Shown piece by piece: positions 25,838 through 34,174 of a stretch of DNA of 64,000 nt. This stretch comes from Humibacillus xanthopallidus (lineage in GTDB: Bacteria; Actinomycetota; Actinomycetes; Actinomycetales; Dermatophilaceae), in contig NZ_VFPM01000003.1 in the NCBI RefSeq assembly GCF_006716675.1, positions 970,286 to 1,034,285 on the forward strand, given 5' to 3'. The position numbers and the translations under genes are program-made. How positions within the stretch are numbered: the first letter of the stretch is position 1; each line of letters starts with the position of its first letter. Under the pieces are notes generated by a model. The model worked only from the letters and a program-made list of their open reading frames with translations. It was not told the origin of the DNA and did not search any database.

Positions 25838-26242
25838 ACCTGTCGCGAGACGTGCCCTCAGCGAGGGGACGACGTGGTTACGCAGGAGCGGCGCGAGGTC
25901 GTCCGGCAGGTCGTCGTCGAGGCCGAGCCACCGTTGCTCGGCGATCTCCGCGAGCGGGGCGGGCGCGTCATCGTCGCGCAGGTGCGTGACGAAGACGGTC
26001 GCGTCTACCCACGCGTCGGGCTCGTTGGCCGCGACGTCGTGGAAGCGCCCGAGCGCCTCACCCACGCCCGAGACGTCGACCCCGACCTCCTCCATCACCT
26101 CGCGCACGGCTGCATCACGAGGGCTCTCGCCGGGGTCGATCTTGCCGCCGGGCAGCATGAATCGCGTCGATCCGGCCTTGCGGACGGTCAGCAGCCGTCC
26201 GTCGCGCATCAGGCAGAAGGCCGCCGTGACAAAGGTCGTCAT
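25835..26242 (-). CDS. Nudix hydrolase
   Basis: A 135-aa Nudix-family protein that hydrolyses a nucleoside diphosphate linked to another moiety. The complete Nudix box is present: GGKIDPGESPRDAAVREVMEE, beginning at about residue 32, with all the conserved Gly and Glu residues. Substrate cannot be assigned; MutT-like, ADP-ribose or NADH activities are all possible. The ATG is preceded by TAGCGT with 6-nt spacing, so the mRNA is probably leaderless. Confidence 0.92.
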   Translation of the reverse strand: MTTFVTAAFCLMRDGRLLTVRKAGSTRFMLPGGKIDPGESPRDAAVREVMEEVGVDVSGVGEALGRFHDVAANEPDAWVDATVFVTHLRDDDAPAPLAEIAEQRWLGLDDDLPDDLAPLLRNHVVPSLRARLATG

Positions 26243-26248
26243 GCCCTG

Positions 26249-26254
26249 ACGCTA
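26249..26254 (-). promoter_or_regulatory. Predicted -10 box of a leaderless transcript (Nudix gene)
   Basis: On the minus strand TAGCGT ends 6 nt before the ATG at 26242, with no ribosome-binding site between. Confidence 0.5.
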
Positions 26255-26371
26255 ACGCGGCGAGTCGTCCTTGGTGGAGCGGGGGGAACGGTCGGAGCGG
26301 GGCCGGTCGCCGCCCGATGACGGCGGGGGGACGGCATACGGCAAGCGGCAACGGCGAGCCTGGGGAGACGC

Positions 26372-27229
26372 TCAGCGGAAGGTCGGCGGACCTGCGTCCA
26401 CCCTGCGGCGCACCTCGGCCAGGCCCTCGGGGCCCTGCGGCAGGTCCCACCAGCTCTCGACCCACCACGTGGCGCCGGCCTGCTCCCAGGCGGCCGGCTC
26501 CGCGGGCTCGAGCGAGGTGAACGACCCCCACGAATCGGACTCGATGACGACGTCGTAGCCCTCCCAGGGCAGTCCCAGCTCCGCCCGGATGCGACGCACG
26601 CCCTCGACGACGGTGGCGAAGTCCGCGAGCCGCTTGGGGGCGCCCTCCTCGGGTGGGTGGATCGCCGGGACGACGCCCTGCCACCGGGCCGCTCGCTCGA
26701 GGGAGCGCTGCCGACCGCCGCCCCGGGTGGGCGCGCCCACGACCCAGACCGGTGGGTGCGGGCGCTGTGGGGTGGGCGGGGGCAGCATGAAGTCGTTGGC
26801 CGCCGCGCTGTAGTGCTCTCCGGAGAAGGAGAAGGTGGCGGCATCCTCGAGCAGGCCCGCCCAGATCGCGAGGCCCTCGTCGAGCTTCTTCGCACGCACC
26901 CCACGCCCCTCATCGGGCTCGTAGGCGGTCCAGCCCGGGTGGATCGCACCCAGGCCCACCGTCATGACGGCGCGCCCCCCGCTGATGCGGTCGACCGATC
27001 CCACGCGCGAGGCGAGGTCCCAGGGCCGGTGGCGCGAGGCGGGCGTGAGCAGCGTGCCGAGCCGGATGCGCTCGGTCACCATCGCGGCGGCCCCGAGCTG
27101 CACCCAGGCATCGACGCCGTAGAGCGCCTCCCAGCCGAAGACCGCGTCCCACCCCCGCTCCTCGCCGAGGCGCGCGAGGTCGGCGAACTCGCGCTCGGTG
27201 GCGTACGGGACGACGAAGCCGGCTCTCAT
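26372..27229 (-). CDS. LLM-class (luciferase-like, probably F420-dependent) oxidoreductase
   Basis: A 285-aa TIM-barrel protein of the luciferase-like monooxygenase superfamily. It begins MRAGFVVPYATEREFADLARLGEE and contains the typical IRLGTLLTPASRHRPWDLA and GGRAVMTVGLG blocks. Actinobacterial members usually use F420 rather than FMN, but the cofactor cannot be read from sequence alone. The substrate is unknown. The gene stands alone, divergent from the GH13 gene. The start is an ATG; TAGAAC lies 6 nt upstream. Confidence 0.88.
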   Translation of the reverse strand: MRAGFVVPYATEREFADLARLGEERGWDAVFGWEALYGVDAWVQLGAAAMVTERIRLGTLLTPASRHRPWDLASRVGSVDRISGGRAVMTVGLGAIHPGWTAYEPDEGRGVRAKKLDEGLAIWAGLLEDAATFSFSGEHYSAAANDFMLPPPTPQRPHPPVWVVGAPTRGGGRQRSLERAARWQGVVPAIHPPEEGAPKRLADFATVVEGVRRIRAELGLPWEGYDVVIESDSWGSFTSLEPAEPAAWEQAGATWWVESWWDLPQGPEGLAEVRRRVDAGPPTFR

Positions 27230-27295
27230 GCGACCGTTCTACCAATGCCCACCGACAGCAGTTGCCGCACGCGAAGCCCGGTTGCCTGAAACTTC

Positions 27296-27318
27296 TTGCA
27301 AAACCTGTTTTGAATCTT
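27296..27318 (+). promoter_or_regulatory. A/T-rich palindromic operator candidate upstream of GH13 gene
   Basis: CAAAACCTGTTTTG is a perfect 6-bp inverted repeat with a 2-nt centre in an unusually A/T-rich stretch, about 35 nt before the GTG at 27346. LacI-family sugar repressors often bind such sites before glycosidase genes. No repressor gene is adjacent. Confidence 0.4.
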
Positions 27319-27345
27319 GCCGACGATGCGGAACGATGGTGCGTC

Positions 27346-29118
27346 GTGACCCGAGCAGCAACCTCCACCCTGACCCATGACCGGCCCGACGACGTGAACG
27401 CCGACGCGATCCGCGAGGCCACGACCCCGGTGCACCACGCTGACCGGCCCGACGCGGCCTGGTGGCGGCACGCGGTGATCTACCAGATCTACCCGCGGTC
27501 GTGGGCCGACAGCAACGGCGACGGCGTCGGTGACCTCCCGGGCATCACCTCGCGCCTGCACCACCTGCGCGACCTCGGTGTCGACGCGCTCTGGCTCTCA
27601 CCCTTCTACACCTCGCCGCAGGCGGACGCGGGCTACGACGTCGCGGACTACCGCACCGTCGACCCGATCTTCGGCACTCTCGCCGACGCCGACGCGATGA
27701 TCGAGCGGGCCCACGAGCTCGGGCTCAAGGTCATCGTCGACATGGTGCCCAACCACTCCTCCGACGAGCACGTCTGGTTCCAGGCGGCGCTCGCGGCCGG
27801 TCCTCGTTCGGCCGAGCGAGAGCGCTACATGTTCCGCGAGGGTCGCGGCGAGCGCGGTGAGCTGCCTCCAAACAACTGGGAGTCGGTCTTCGGCGGTGCG
27901 GCGTGGACGCGCGTCACCGAGGCGGACGGCGAGCCGGGCCAGTGGTACCTCCACCTCTTCGACCCCAAGCAGCCCGACTTCAACTGGGAGCACCCCGAGG
28001 TGCGCGCCGAGTTCGAGTCCATCCTGCGCTTCTGGCTGGACCGCGGCGTCGACGGCTTCCGGGTCGACGTCGCCCACGGCCTCATCAAGGAGCAGGGCCT
28101 GCCAGACACGCGCGAGGAGCGCACCGTGATGCTCGGCAACACCGACTTCGCGGACGACCACCACCGGGTCCACACGCCCTACTGGGACCAGGACGGCGTG
28201 CACGAGATCTACCGCTCGTGGCGCGCGATCCTCGACTCGTACGGCGCGCCCGACCGCATCCTCTGCGCCGAGGCGTGGGTCGAGCCGCAGGAGCGCGCCG
28301 TGCGCTACGTGCGGTCCGACGAGATGCACCAGGCCTTCAACTTCGACTTCCTCGGTGCCCCGTGGGAGTCCGAGGCGCTGCACTCGATCATCCGCTCGTC
28401 TCTCGAGGCGGCCGACTCCGTCGGCGCCCCCTCGACCTGGGTGCTGTCCAACCACGATGTCGTGCGGCACGCCTCGCGCCTCGGCTTCCCCGTCGGCACC
28501 CACCGGATGAACGGCATCTCCGCCACCGACCCCCAGCCCGACCGGGCCCTGGGTCTCCAGCGGGCCCGCGCCGCAACGGCGCTCATGCTCTCGCTGCCCG
28601 GCGGCGCCTACATCTACCAGGGCGAGGAGCTCGGCCTGCCCGACTCGACCGACATGCCGGCCGAGTTCCGCCAGGACCCGACCTTCGCCCGCACGGAGGG
28701 CAAGGAGACGGGACGTGACGGTTGCCGCGTGCCGATCCCGTGGGTCGGCGACGCGCCGAGCCTCGGCTTCGGCCCGTCCGACGCCTCGTGGCTCCCGCAG
28801 CCGGCGGTCTACGCCGACTATGCGGTCGACCGCCAGCAGGGCGTGGCGGGCTCGACCCTCGAGCTCTACCGCTCCCTCCTGCACCAGCGCCGCATGCTCG
28901 GTCTCGGCACGGGGTCGCTGACCTTCGTCGAGGGGTATGCCGCCGACGTCCTCGCGCTCGCCAACGGGGGTGACGGCCGCGACCGCGTGCTCGTCGTCAC
29001 CAACTTCGGCGACTCGCCAGTGGAGCTGCCCGTGGGCGCTGAGGTCGTCGTCGCCTCCGGTGCGCTCGACGACGGTCGCGTGCCTTGCGACACGACCGTC
29101 TGGGCCATCTGGCACTGA
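27346..29118 (+). CDS. GH13 alpha-glucosidase (oligo-1,6-glucosidase type)
   Basis: A 590-aa glycoside hydrolase family 13 enzyme releasing glucose from alpha-glucosides. The (beta/alpha)8-barrel motifs are present: DMVPNHSSDEH, GFRVDVAHG with nucleophile Asp241, ILCAEAW with acid/base Glu309, and LSNHDVVR with Asp371. The DSNGDGVGDLPGI block places it among alpha-glucosidases and oligo-1,6-glucosidases. It corresponds by position to M. tuberculosis aglA. The GTG at 27346 is preferred; upstream extension would cover a likely operator. There is no signal peptide, so it is cytoplasmic. Confidence 0.93.
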   Translation: MTRAATSTLTHDRPDDVNADAIREATTPVHHADRPDAAWWRHAVIYQIYPRSWADSNGDGVGDLPGITSRLHHLRDLGVDALWLSPFYTSPQADAGYDVADYRTVDPIFGTLADADAMIERAHELGLKVIVDMVPNHSSDEHVWFQAALAAGPRSAERERYMFREGRGERGELPPNNWESVFGGAAWTRVTEADGEPGQWYLHLFDPKQPDFNWEHPEVRAEFESILRFWLDRGVDGFRVDVAHGLIKEQGLPDTREERTVMLGNTDFADDHHRVHTPYWDQDGVHEIYRSWRAILDSYGAPDRILCAEAWVEPQERAVRYVRSDEMHQAFNFDFLGAPWESEALHSIIRSSLEAADSVGAPSTWVLSNHDVVRHASRLGFPVGTHRMNGISATDPQPDRALGLQRARAATALMLSLPGGAYIYQGEELGLPDSTDMPAEFRQDPTFARTEGKETGRDGCRVPIPWVGDAPSLGFGPSDASWLPQPAVYADYAVDRQQGVAGSTLELYRSLLHQRRMLGLGTGSLTFVEGYAADVLALANGGDGRDRVLVVTNFGDSPVELPVGAEVVVASGALDDGRVPCDTTVWAIWH

Positions 29119-29132
29119 CGAAAACCTCATCA

Positions 29133-29167
29133 CCAGAGGGCATCCCGCCGCGCGGGATGCCCTCTGG
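29133..29167. terminator. Strong terminator of the GH13 gene
   Basis: Perfect 16-bp arms (29133-29148 and 29152-29167) around a 3-nt loop, 15 nt after the stop codon. It insulates the GH13 gene from the toxin-immunity module downstream. Confidence 0.9.
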
Positions 29168-29210
29168 CCGTTCCTGTGGACAAGTCGCGGAGTGGCTCGA
29201 CGGACTTTCC

Positions 29211-29216
29211 TAGGGT
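29211..29216 (+). promoter_or_regulatory. Predicted -10 box of the toxin-immunity operon (leaderless)
   Basis: TAGGGT ends 6 nt before the ATG at 29223 and there is no ribosome-binding site between. The whole three-gene module therefore probably starts as a leaderless transcript. Confidence 0.5.
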
Positions 29217-29222
29217 CTCGTC

Positions 29223-29567
29223 ATGGCTCGCTACGAGATGGACCGCGACGGGGTCGCCTCGGTGAGAGCCTCGGTCGGCGGTGATCCTGCGATCCTGCGC
29301 GAGGCGGCCGAGGCGGTTGCCGCTGCGTCGGCGATGGCCCGGACCGGGGTGGGCGCGGGCCAGCCGCAGCTGGCCGCCGAGCTCGACCGCTTCCGGCTCG
29401 TGCACGCCCGACTCCTCGACGCCATGGCCGATGGGGTGGCCGCGCTCTGTGGTCAGCTCGACCTCGCGGTGCGAGACGACCGCGAGACCGAGCTCGCTGC
29501 TGCGTCAGCTCTCAGTTCGCTCGCCGGCGCACACGGTCGTCCGGTGGTCGTCTGGGCCCCACCGTGA
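29223..29567 (+). CDS. EspC/WXG100-like small helical protein
   Basis: A 114-aa, almost all-helical, Ala-rich protein without Cys-rich or enzyme motifs. Two long amphipathic helices (about residues 8-45 and 50-95) separated by a Gly-containing turn (GVGAGQ) resemble the helical hairpin of type VII secretion substrates of the EspC or WXG100 type, though the WXG tripeptide itself is absent. Its stop overlaps the start of the 922-aa gene (GTGA), which implies coupling. A targeting or chaperone role for the large protein is inferred. No ESX core genes (eccC, eccD) are in the window. Confidence 0.55.
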   Translation: MARYEMDRDGVASVRASVGGDPAILREAAEAVAAASAMARTGVGAGQPQLAAELDRFRLVHARLLDAMADGVAALCGQLDLAVRDDRETELAAASALSSLAGAHGRPVVVWAPP

Positions 29568-32332
29568 CGCGCGGTCACGCCTCCGGCGCCGGGGGCTCGA
29601 CCTCCGGCGCCGGTGCCCTGCCCACTCCCCCCGGCGACGCCACGACCCTGCGCGGTGCGGCCATGAGGTTGCGGCGGGCCGCGCAGGCGGCGCGCGGCAC
29701 CGGCAGCCTGCGCGGCCGGCTGGCGACCGTCCTTCCTCAGGTGTGGTCGGGGGCGGCGGCCGAGGCTGCAGTCACCGAGTCGACGGAGCTCGTCCGGCGG
29801 TCCACCTCGGCGCTGGAGAGGTTGCCGGCCGCAGCTCGGGCCCTCGAACGCTACGCGAGCGCTCTGGAGCACGGCCAGGACGCAGTACGCCTGCTGCAGC
29901 GCGAGTGGGACCACACGACCGAGGAGCACAATCGCACGGTCGCCGCGGTTCGTCTTCGCGCGGGGGTCGACCTCGACGCGGTTCCGTTGCTCGCGCGACT
30001 CACGGAGGAGCAGCAGGGCGCCAGGGCACGCCTGTCGCATCGACACGCCGAGCTGGTCGCGGAGCTGGACCGGGCCGGCCTCCGGGCGGCGGCCACCCTC
30101 GCCTCCCTCAACGACGAAGGGCTTCCACGGAGCCTCGACCCTCGCCCGATGTCGTTGCGCGACAGGCTGATCCACGGCCAGCAGCTGGCGACTGGCGCTG
30201 CGCGCGCGTCCGACACCAGGGCGTCCGCCGTGGCCGGGGCCACGGTGCTGCGGCGGCTGCTCGCCCGTGGTGCCGGGTCAGTGACGGTGGTGGAGGTGGG
30301 CGACCTCGTGCGCACCCTCCAGCCGCACAGCGGCGATCCCGTCTATGCGCAGGCCCTCGTGGAGGAGATCGGCGTCGACGGCGTCAACCGACTGGTGGTG
30401 CTGCTCGGCGACGCCTCAGGCAGCAGTGGTCTCGACCTGACCCGACAGGCCGTGGGTGCGCTGGGGGTGGTGCTGCTCACTGCCGTCGCACCCCCGAGCT
30501 CGAGCACTCGTGATGCCCGCACTGCCCGGCAGGTGGAGTCGGCTGCGGCGCTGCTGCGCGATGACCTCGTCGCGGCGCTGGCCGAGGTCGTCGGTGGCGG
30601 CGCCACCCGGAGCCGCGCCACCGGCTACTGGGCCGTCGGCCAGCTCGTCGTCGGGGCGCGGCAGTCCGGTTGGTCAGAGCCCCTTCCGACGGCCCTGCTC
30701 GCTCGCCTCGCAGCGGGAGCTGCCTCCGCCGAGATCGGCGAAGCCCGGGACGACGACGCCCAGCGCGCACACGGCAGCAGCTTCGACACCGGGGGTCACC
30801 GCTTCGCATCGCTCTTCGACGACCCGGACGTGACCGGAGATGCGCTCCACACGTTCCTCGCCGAGATCGACGACGACACGGCCGGGGTCACCGACCTGCT
30901 CTCGACTCCGGTCGAGGGTCACGGGCTGACGAACTCCAGGGGTGGACGGCTCGTGCTGGCCGAGGCCCTCACACGTCGGTGGGTCAGCTACGAGGCGAGC
31001 ACCACTGCGACACACTCCGACCTCTCGCTCGCCACGGACGCCGATCTCATCCGACTCATGGCGGTGGCCGGCGGCTCGAGCGAGCCTGCGGCCGTCCTTC
31101 GGGCCCGGGTCATGAGCGAGGTCGGTCGCCTCGATGCCTTCGCCCAGCGCGAGCACTCCACGACCGCCGTCTACGAGCACAGCACTGCAGGGCTCGAGTC
31201 GGCGGCAGTCACCTGGGTGATCGCCATGCCCGACGCCATCGACCTGCTTCTGCGGGGGACCGACGTCGAGGTCGACGCCTGGAGCGTCAAGGTCGGTGAG
31301 GGACATCAGCCCCTCCTGCGTCCCGACGAGCTGAGCAGGCTCGTCGGGGCCTTCGCCGTCGGCGCCGACACGACCCGGGCTGGCAAGGCGACCGCTGCCG
31401 GCTACCGACGTCTCATCGAGTCGGAGCTCGGCAGGGCCGGGCTGCCGGGCGCAGCTGCGCAGGCGTCTGTGGCGACCGGCCCGGCCCTCGACCGGCTGAC
31501 GAGACGGATCGGCTACTTCGAGCAGTCGGCCTCGGCGGCACTCGTCACCGTCGCACGACGCCAGGATGCCGCCAACCTGTCCATGTGGCGCACCCTGGCC
31601 GAGGCCAAGGCGCTCGCGATCGCCTGGCGTCAGGGCCCGAAGGGCCTCGGCTCTGCACTGGCCACCCTCCTGTCAGGAGGCACCAACCGGACGGCCGAGG
31701 ACGACCTCGCGATCTCACTCATCCGCTCCGACGTCGAGCTCGAGCAGACGAGCGTCGACGAGCAGCGCACGGCGTCACTCGCGTCGTCGCTCGACGCCCT
31801 CCGGCCGGAGGCGGCGAGGGCTGCCCTTCCGACTGGCGCGCTCCTTGTCGCCGGCGCCCGGCGGGCTCCCGCTGTGGCCACGAGCGACCAGCTGGTCGGC
31901 CTGCGGCGCAAGGAGCAGCTCGACGCCCTCGCCCTCGTCCTGGAGGACGGGTCCACGTCGAAGCATCAAGCGAGGACCCTGAGGGCCTCGTCACCGGAGG
32001 CGCACGAGCTCTACACAGCCGAGCGGCTGCGGCGCGCAGGCTTCACGGTCGAGTTCCTTCCTCGAGCCGACGACGCGAAGTCGCCGGACGCACTGGTGGG
32101 TGGCGAGAGCTGGGAGTTCAAGGCTCCATTCGGCGGCGGGTCCAGCACCATCACCCAGGCGGTGCGATACGCCCGCGACCAGTCACCTCGCATCATCGTC
32201 GACCTCGCGCGCAGTCCCCACCCCGTGGAGGAGGCTGTGCGCCAGGTCGACGCGGCACTGCGACGTTACGATCGCATCGACGTCGTACTCCTCCTCACCC
32301 GAGACGGCGAGATCGTGGAGAGAAGACCCTGA
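29564..32332 (+). CDS. Large putative polymorphic toxin with C-terminal PD-ExK nuclease domain
   Basis: A 922-aa protein. The N-terminal third is helical and WXG/LXG-like. The middle (residues about 250-700) is Ala-rich with no named domain that I recognise. The last ~105 residues form a compact nuclease-like domain resembling CdiA C-terminal tRNase modules: it starts near ELYTAERLRRAG, has KSPDAL (Asp842) and WEFKAP (Glu851, Lys853), a D...ExK set, and ends with VVLLLTRDGEIVERRP. The next gene begins 1 nt later and is a plausible immunity gene. The modular layout of helical delivery part plus C-terminal toxin is typical of contact-dependent toxins. Toxicity and target are inference. Confidence 0.6.
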   Translation: MTRGHASGAGGSTSGAGALPTPPGDATTLRGAAMRLRRAAQAARGTGSLRGRLATVLPQVWSGAAAEAAVTESTELVRRSTSALERLPAAARALERYASALEHGQDAVRLLQREWDHTTEEHNRTVAAVRLRAGVDLDAVPLLARLTEEQQGARARLSHRHAELVAELDRAGLRAAATLASLNDEGLPRSLDPRPMSLRDRLIHGQQLATGAARASDTRASAVAGATVLRRLLARGAGSVTVVEVGDLVRTLQPHSGDPVYAQALVEEIGVDGVNRLVVLLGDASGSSGLDLTRQAVGALGVVLLTAVAPPSSSTRDARTARQVESAAALLRDDLVAALAEVVGGGATRSRATGYWAVGQLVVGARQSGWSEPLPTALLARLAAGAASAEIGEARDDDAQRAHGSSFDTGGHRFASLFDDPDVTGDALHTFLAEIDDDTAGVTDLLSTPVEGHGLTNSRGGRLVLAEALTRRWVSYEASTTATHSDLSLATDADLIRLMAVAGGSSEPAAVLRARVMSEVGRLDAFAQREHSTTAVYEHSTAGLESAAVTWVIAMPDAIDLLLRGTDVEVDAWSVKVGEGHQPLLRPDELSRLVGAFAVGADTTRAGKATAAGYRRLIESELGRAGLPGAAAQASVATGPALDRLTRRIGYFEQSASAALVTVARRQDAANLSMWRTLAEAKALAIAWRQGPKGLGSALATLLSGGTNRTAEDDLAISLIRSDVELEQTSVDEQRTASLASSLDALRPEAARAALPTGALLVAGARRAPAVATSDQLVGLRRKEQLDALALVLEDGSTSKHQARTLRASSPEAHELYTAERLRRAGFTVEFLPRADDAKSPDALVGGESWEFKAPFGGGSSTITQAVRYARDQSPRIIVDLARSPHPVEEAVRQVDAALRRYDRIDVVLLLTRDGEIVERRP

Positions 32333-32333
32333 G

Positions 32334-32654
32334 ATGGCCGGATGGATGATCAACATCGAGCTGCCCCTCCACCAGGTGCAGCAGATCCTCGAGAGCCTTC
32401 CCGAGGGGCGGGTCAAGGGCTTCGCCGACGGCTTCAGCGTGACGTTCGCCGACGGTGTGGTGGCCTACGGCTCCGATGCCGACCCCGACACCGGCACGGA
32501 CATCGTCGTCAAGGGACCGGCCGACGCGCGGCAGTGGCAGCTCTATCGCCACCTGGAGAGCGAGACCCCAGACGACGTCGTGCTCTGGATGATGAACGAT
32601 GGGGCCGTCTTCGTGGCGGGCCGTGGCACAACCGCCCGCGAGCTGGGTCTCTGA
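32334..32654 (+). CDS. Candidate immunity protein for the upstream toxin
   Basis: A 106-aa acidic protein with no signal peptide or membrane segment, beginning 1 nt after the stop of the 922-aa gene. It has an alternating beta/helix pattern (strands around FSVTFADGVVAYG and DIVVKGP) and ends in an Arg/Leu tail. No family is recognised. Its small size, acidity and position immediately after a toxin-like C-terminus are the usual marks of an immunity gene. The alternative is an unrelated cytoplasmic protein. Confidence 0.5.
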   Translation: MAGWMINIELPLHQVQQILESLPEGRVKGFADGFSVTFADGVVAYGSDADPDTGTDIVVKGPADARQWQLYRHLESETPDDVVLWMMNDGAVFVAGRGTTARELGL

Positions 32655-32699
32655 CCCTGACGCGCCCTGGGTGGCCGCCGAGTCCGGACCCCGAGTGGA

Positions 32700-32705
32700 T
32701 AGCCT
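32700..32705 (+). promoter_or_regulatory. Predicted -10 box of a leaderless transcript (GDPD gene)
   Basis: TAGCCT ends 6 nt before the ATG at 32712, with no ribosome-binding site between. It makes the GDPD gene independent of the toxin module. Confidence 0.5.
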
Positions 32706-32711
32706 CGGGGC

Positions 32712-33512
32712 ATGGCGAGCTCTCGGCCCTACCTGGCGCGCACCCCGGTGGCCCTCGCACACCGTGGCGGCGCGCTCTACGCGCCAAACGTGGGCCTCGA
32801 GAACACCCTGACCGCCTTTGGCCGCGCGGTCGCCCTCGGCTACACCCACCTCGAGACCGACGTTCACCTGACGAGGGACGGGCGTCTCGTCGCCTTCCAT
32901 GACACGCGTCTCGACCGGGTGAGCGACCTCGCGGGCCGCATCCGCGACCTCTCCTGGGACGAGGTCCGCCGTGCGCGCCTCGGGCCAGGGCCCGAGCACG
33001 ACCGGGTTCCTCTCCTCTCAGAGGTCGTCGAGGCCTTCCCGGGCACCCGCCTCAACATCGATCTCAAGGCGCCCGACACGGCGCGCCCGTTGTGGCAGCT
33101 GATCCAGGAGCACGGCCTGCAGGACCGGGTGTGCGTCGGCTCGTTCTACCAGCGCCACCTGTCGGAGTTCCGTCGGCTCTCCCGCGGTCGCGTCGTCACC
33201 GCGGCGGGCGTCCCGGGCACCGCGCTGCTGCGCTTCTCCCCCCGATGGCTGACGACGATGCTCCACACCCCGGCCGAGGTGCTCCAGGTGCCACCCTGGG
33301 TGCCGCTGCGTGGTCGCCGGTTCGAGCTCACGACCGAGCGCTTCGTCGAGTCGGCCCACCGCCACGGCAAGCAGGTGCACGTGTGGACGGTCGACGACCC
33401 GGCGGAGATGCGCCGCCTGCTCGACCTCGGCGTCGACGGCCTCGTCAGCGATCGCATCGACGTGCTCAAGCAGGTCCTCGTCGAGCGAGGTCAGTGGACG
33501 GGCGCCGCCTGA
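32712..33512 (+). CDS. Glycerophosphodiester phosphodiesterase family protein
   Basis: A 266-aa GDPD-fold enzyme that cleaves glycerophosphodiesters to glycerol 3-phosphate and an alcohol. The catalytic blocks AHRGG (residues about 16-20), ENTLTAFGRA and ETDVHLTRDGRLVAFHD with the two active-site His residues are all present, and a C-terminal VHVWTVDDP block closes the barrel. There is no signal peptide, so a cytoplasmic role in phospholipid turnover is likely. Confidence 0.93.
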   Translation: MASSRPYLARTPVALAHRGGALYAPNVGLENTLTAFGRAVALGYTHLETDVHLTRDGRLVAFHDTRLDRVSDLAGRIRDLSWDEVRRARLGPGPEHDRVPLLSEVVEAFPGTRLNIDLKAPDTARPLWQLIQEHGLQDRVCVGSFYQRHLSEFRRLSRGRVVTAAGVPGTALLRFSPRWLTTMLHTPAEVLQVPPWVPLRGRRFELTTERFVESAHRHGKQVHVWTVDDPAEMRRLLDLGVDGLVSDRIDVLKQVLVERGQWTGAA

Positions 33513-33526
33513 TCCCGGGTGCCCCC

Positions 33527-34171
33527 TCAGCGCACGAGGACGTGGCCGCGCGAGGTACTGAGCCGCGTCCACCGCCCGTGGGCGGCGACGGCCGCCTCCT
33601 CCCCGAGCGCGGTGAAGCCGAGCACGTGCGCCCCGAAGGCGAGTCCGGCGGCTATCGGCGGCACCGAGTCGCTCATCGTGGACCACACCTGCCGTCGAAG
33701 CGCAGCCACGGCCTGAGCGCCGGCGCCGTCCGGCGTTCCCTCGGCAACCTGCGAGATTCCCTGTCGCGCAATGGAGTCGACGACCTCACTCGAGAGCGCC
33801 CCGACGGGCTCCCACCCCGCGCGTGGAGGAGCCAACGCCGCCCACGCCACGCGCACCTCGGCAGGCGGCACCCGCAAGGTGCTCGTGGTGTCGTCGGCGC
33901 GGGCGAGTCGGTCGGCCACGGCCGCGAGCGCCACCGTCGCGTCGAGAAGGCCGTCCGAGGCGACGCGCACGACCCGTAGGCCGAGCACCGTCCCTTCGCC
34001 GAGGAGCCCGGACCCCTCGAGCACGGCGACGGTCGTCACGAGGAGCGGCCCCATGAGCTGGAGGCGGACGGCTCCGTCAGGGTTGGCCTTCCTGGCCCGC
34101 CCGACGAAGGTGGCGAGGTCGCCGAGGGCTCGGGGGCTGCCGAGGTCGATCTCGGTCACGGCCGTCGCCAC
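33527..34171 (-). CDS. Conserved actinobacterial protein of unknown function
   Basis: A 214-aa protein with no membrane segment and no catalytic motif that I recognise. It has an Ala/Val-rich alpha/beta composition with a strand-rich middle (GPLLVTTVAVLEGSG, GTVLGLRVVRVASDG). It starts 3 nt after the stop of the thioesterase gene, so the two form an operon. From memory the pair corresponds to Rv2474c/Rv2475c in M. tuberculosis; this should be treated as a hypothesis. A function linked to acyl-CoA or lipid chemistry is suggested only by the neighbour. Confidence 0.7.
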   Translation of the reverse strand: MATAVTEIDLGSPRALGDLATFVGRARKANPDGAVRLQLMGPLLVTTVAVLEGSGLLGEGTVLGLRVVRVASDGLLDATVALAAVADRLARADDTTSTLRVPPAEVRVAWAALAPPRAGWEPVGALSSEVVDSIARQGISQVAEGTPDGAGAQAVAALRRQVWSTMSDSVPPIAAGLAFGAHVLGFTALGEEAAVAAHGRWTRLSTSRGHVLVR

Positions 34172-34174
34172 GCG

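Noticed and set aside
29281..30513. 410-codon plus-strand frame rich in Arg and Gly
   Set aside because: It overlaps the small helical gene and the 922-aa gene in another frame and has no start signal.
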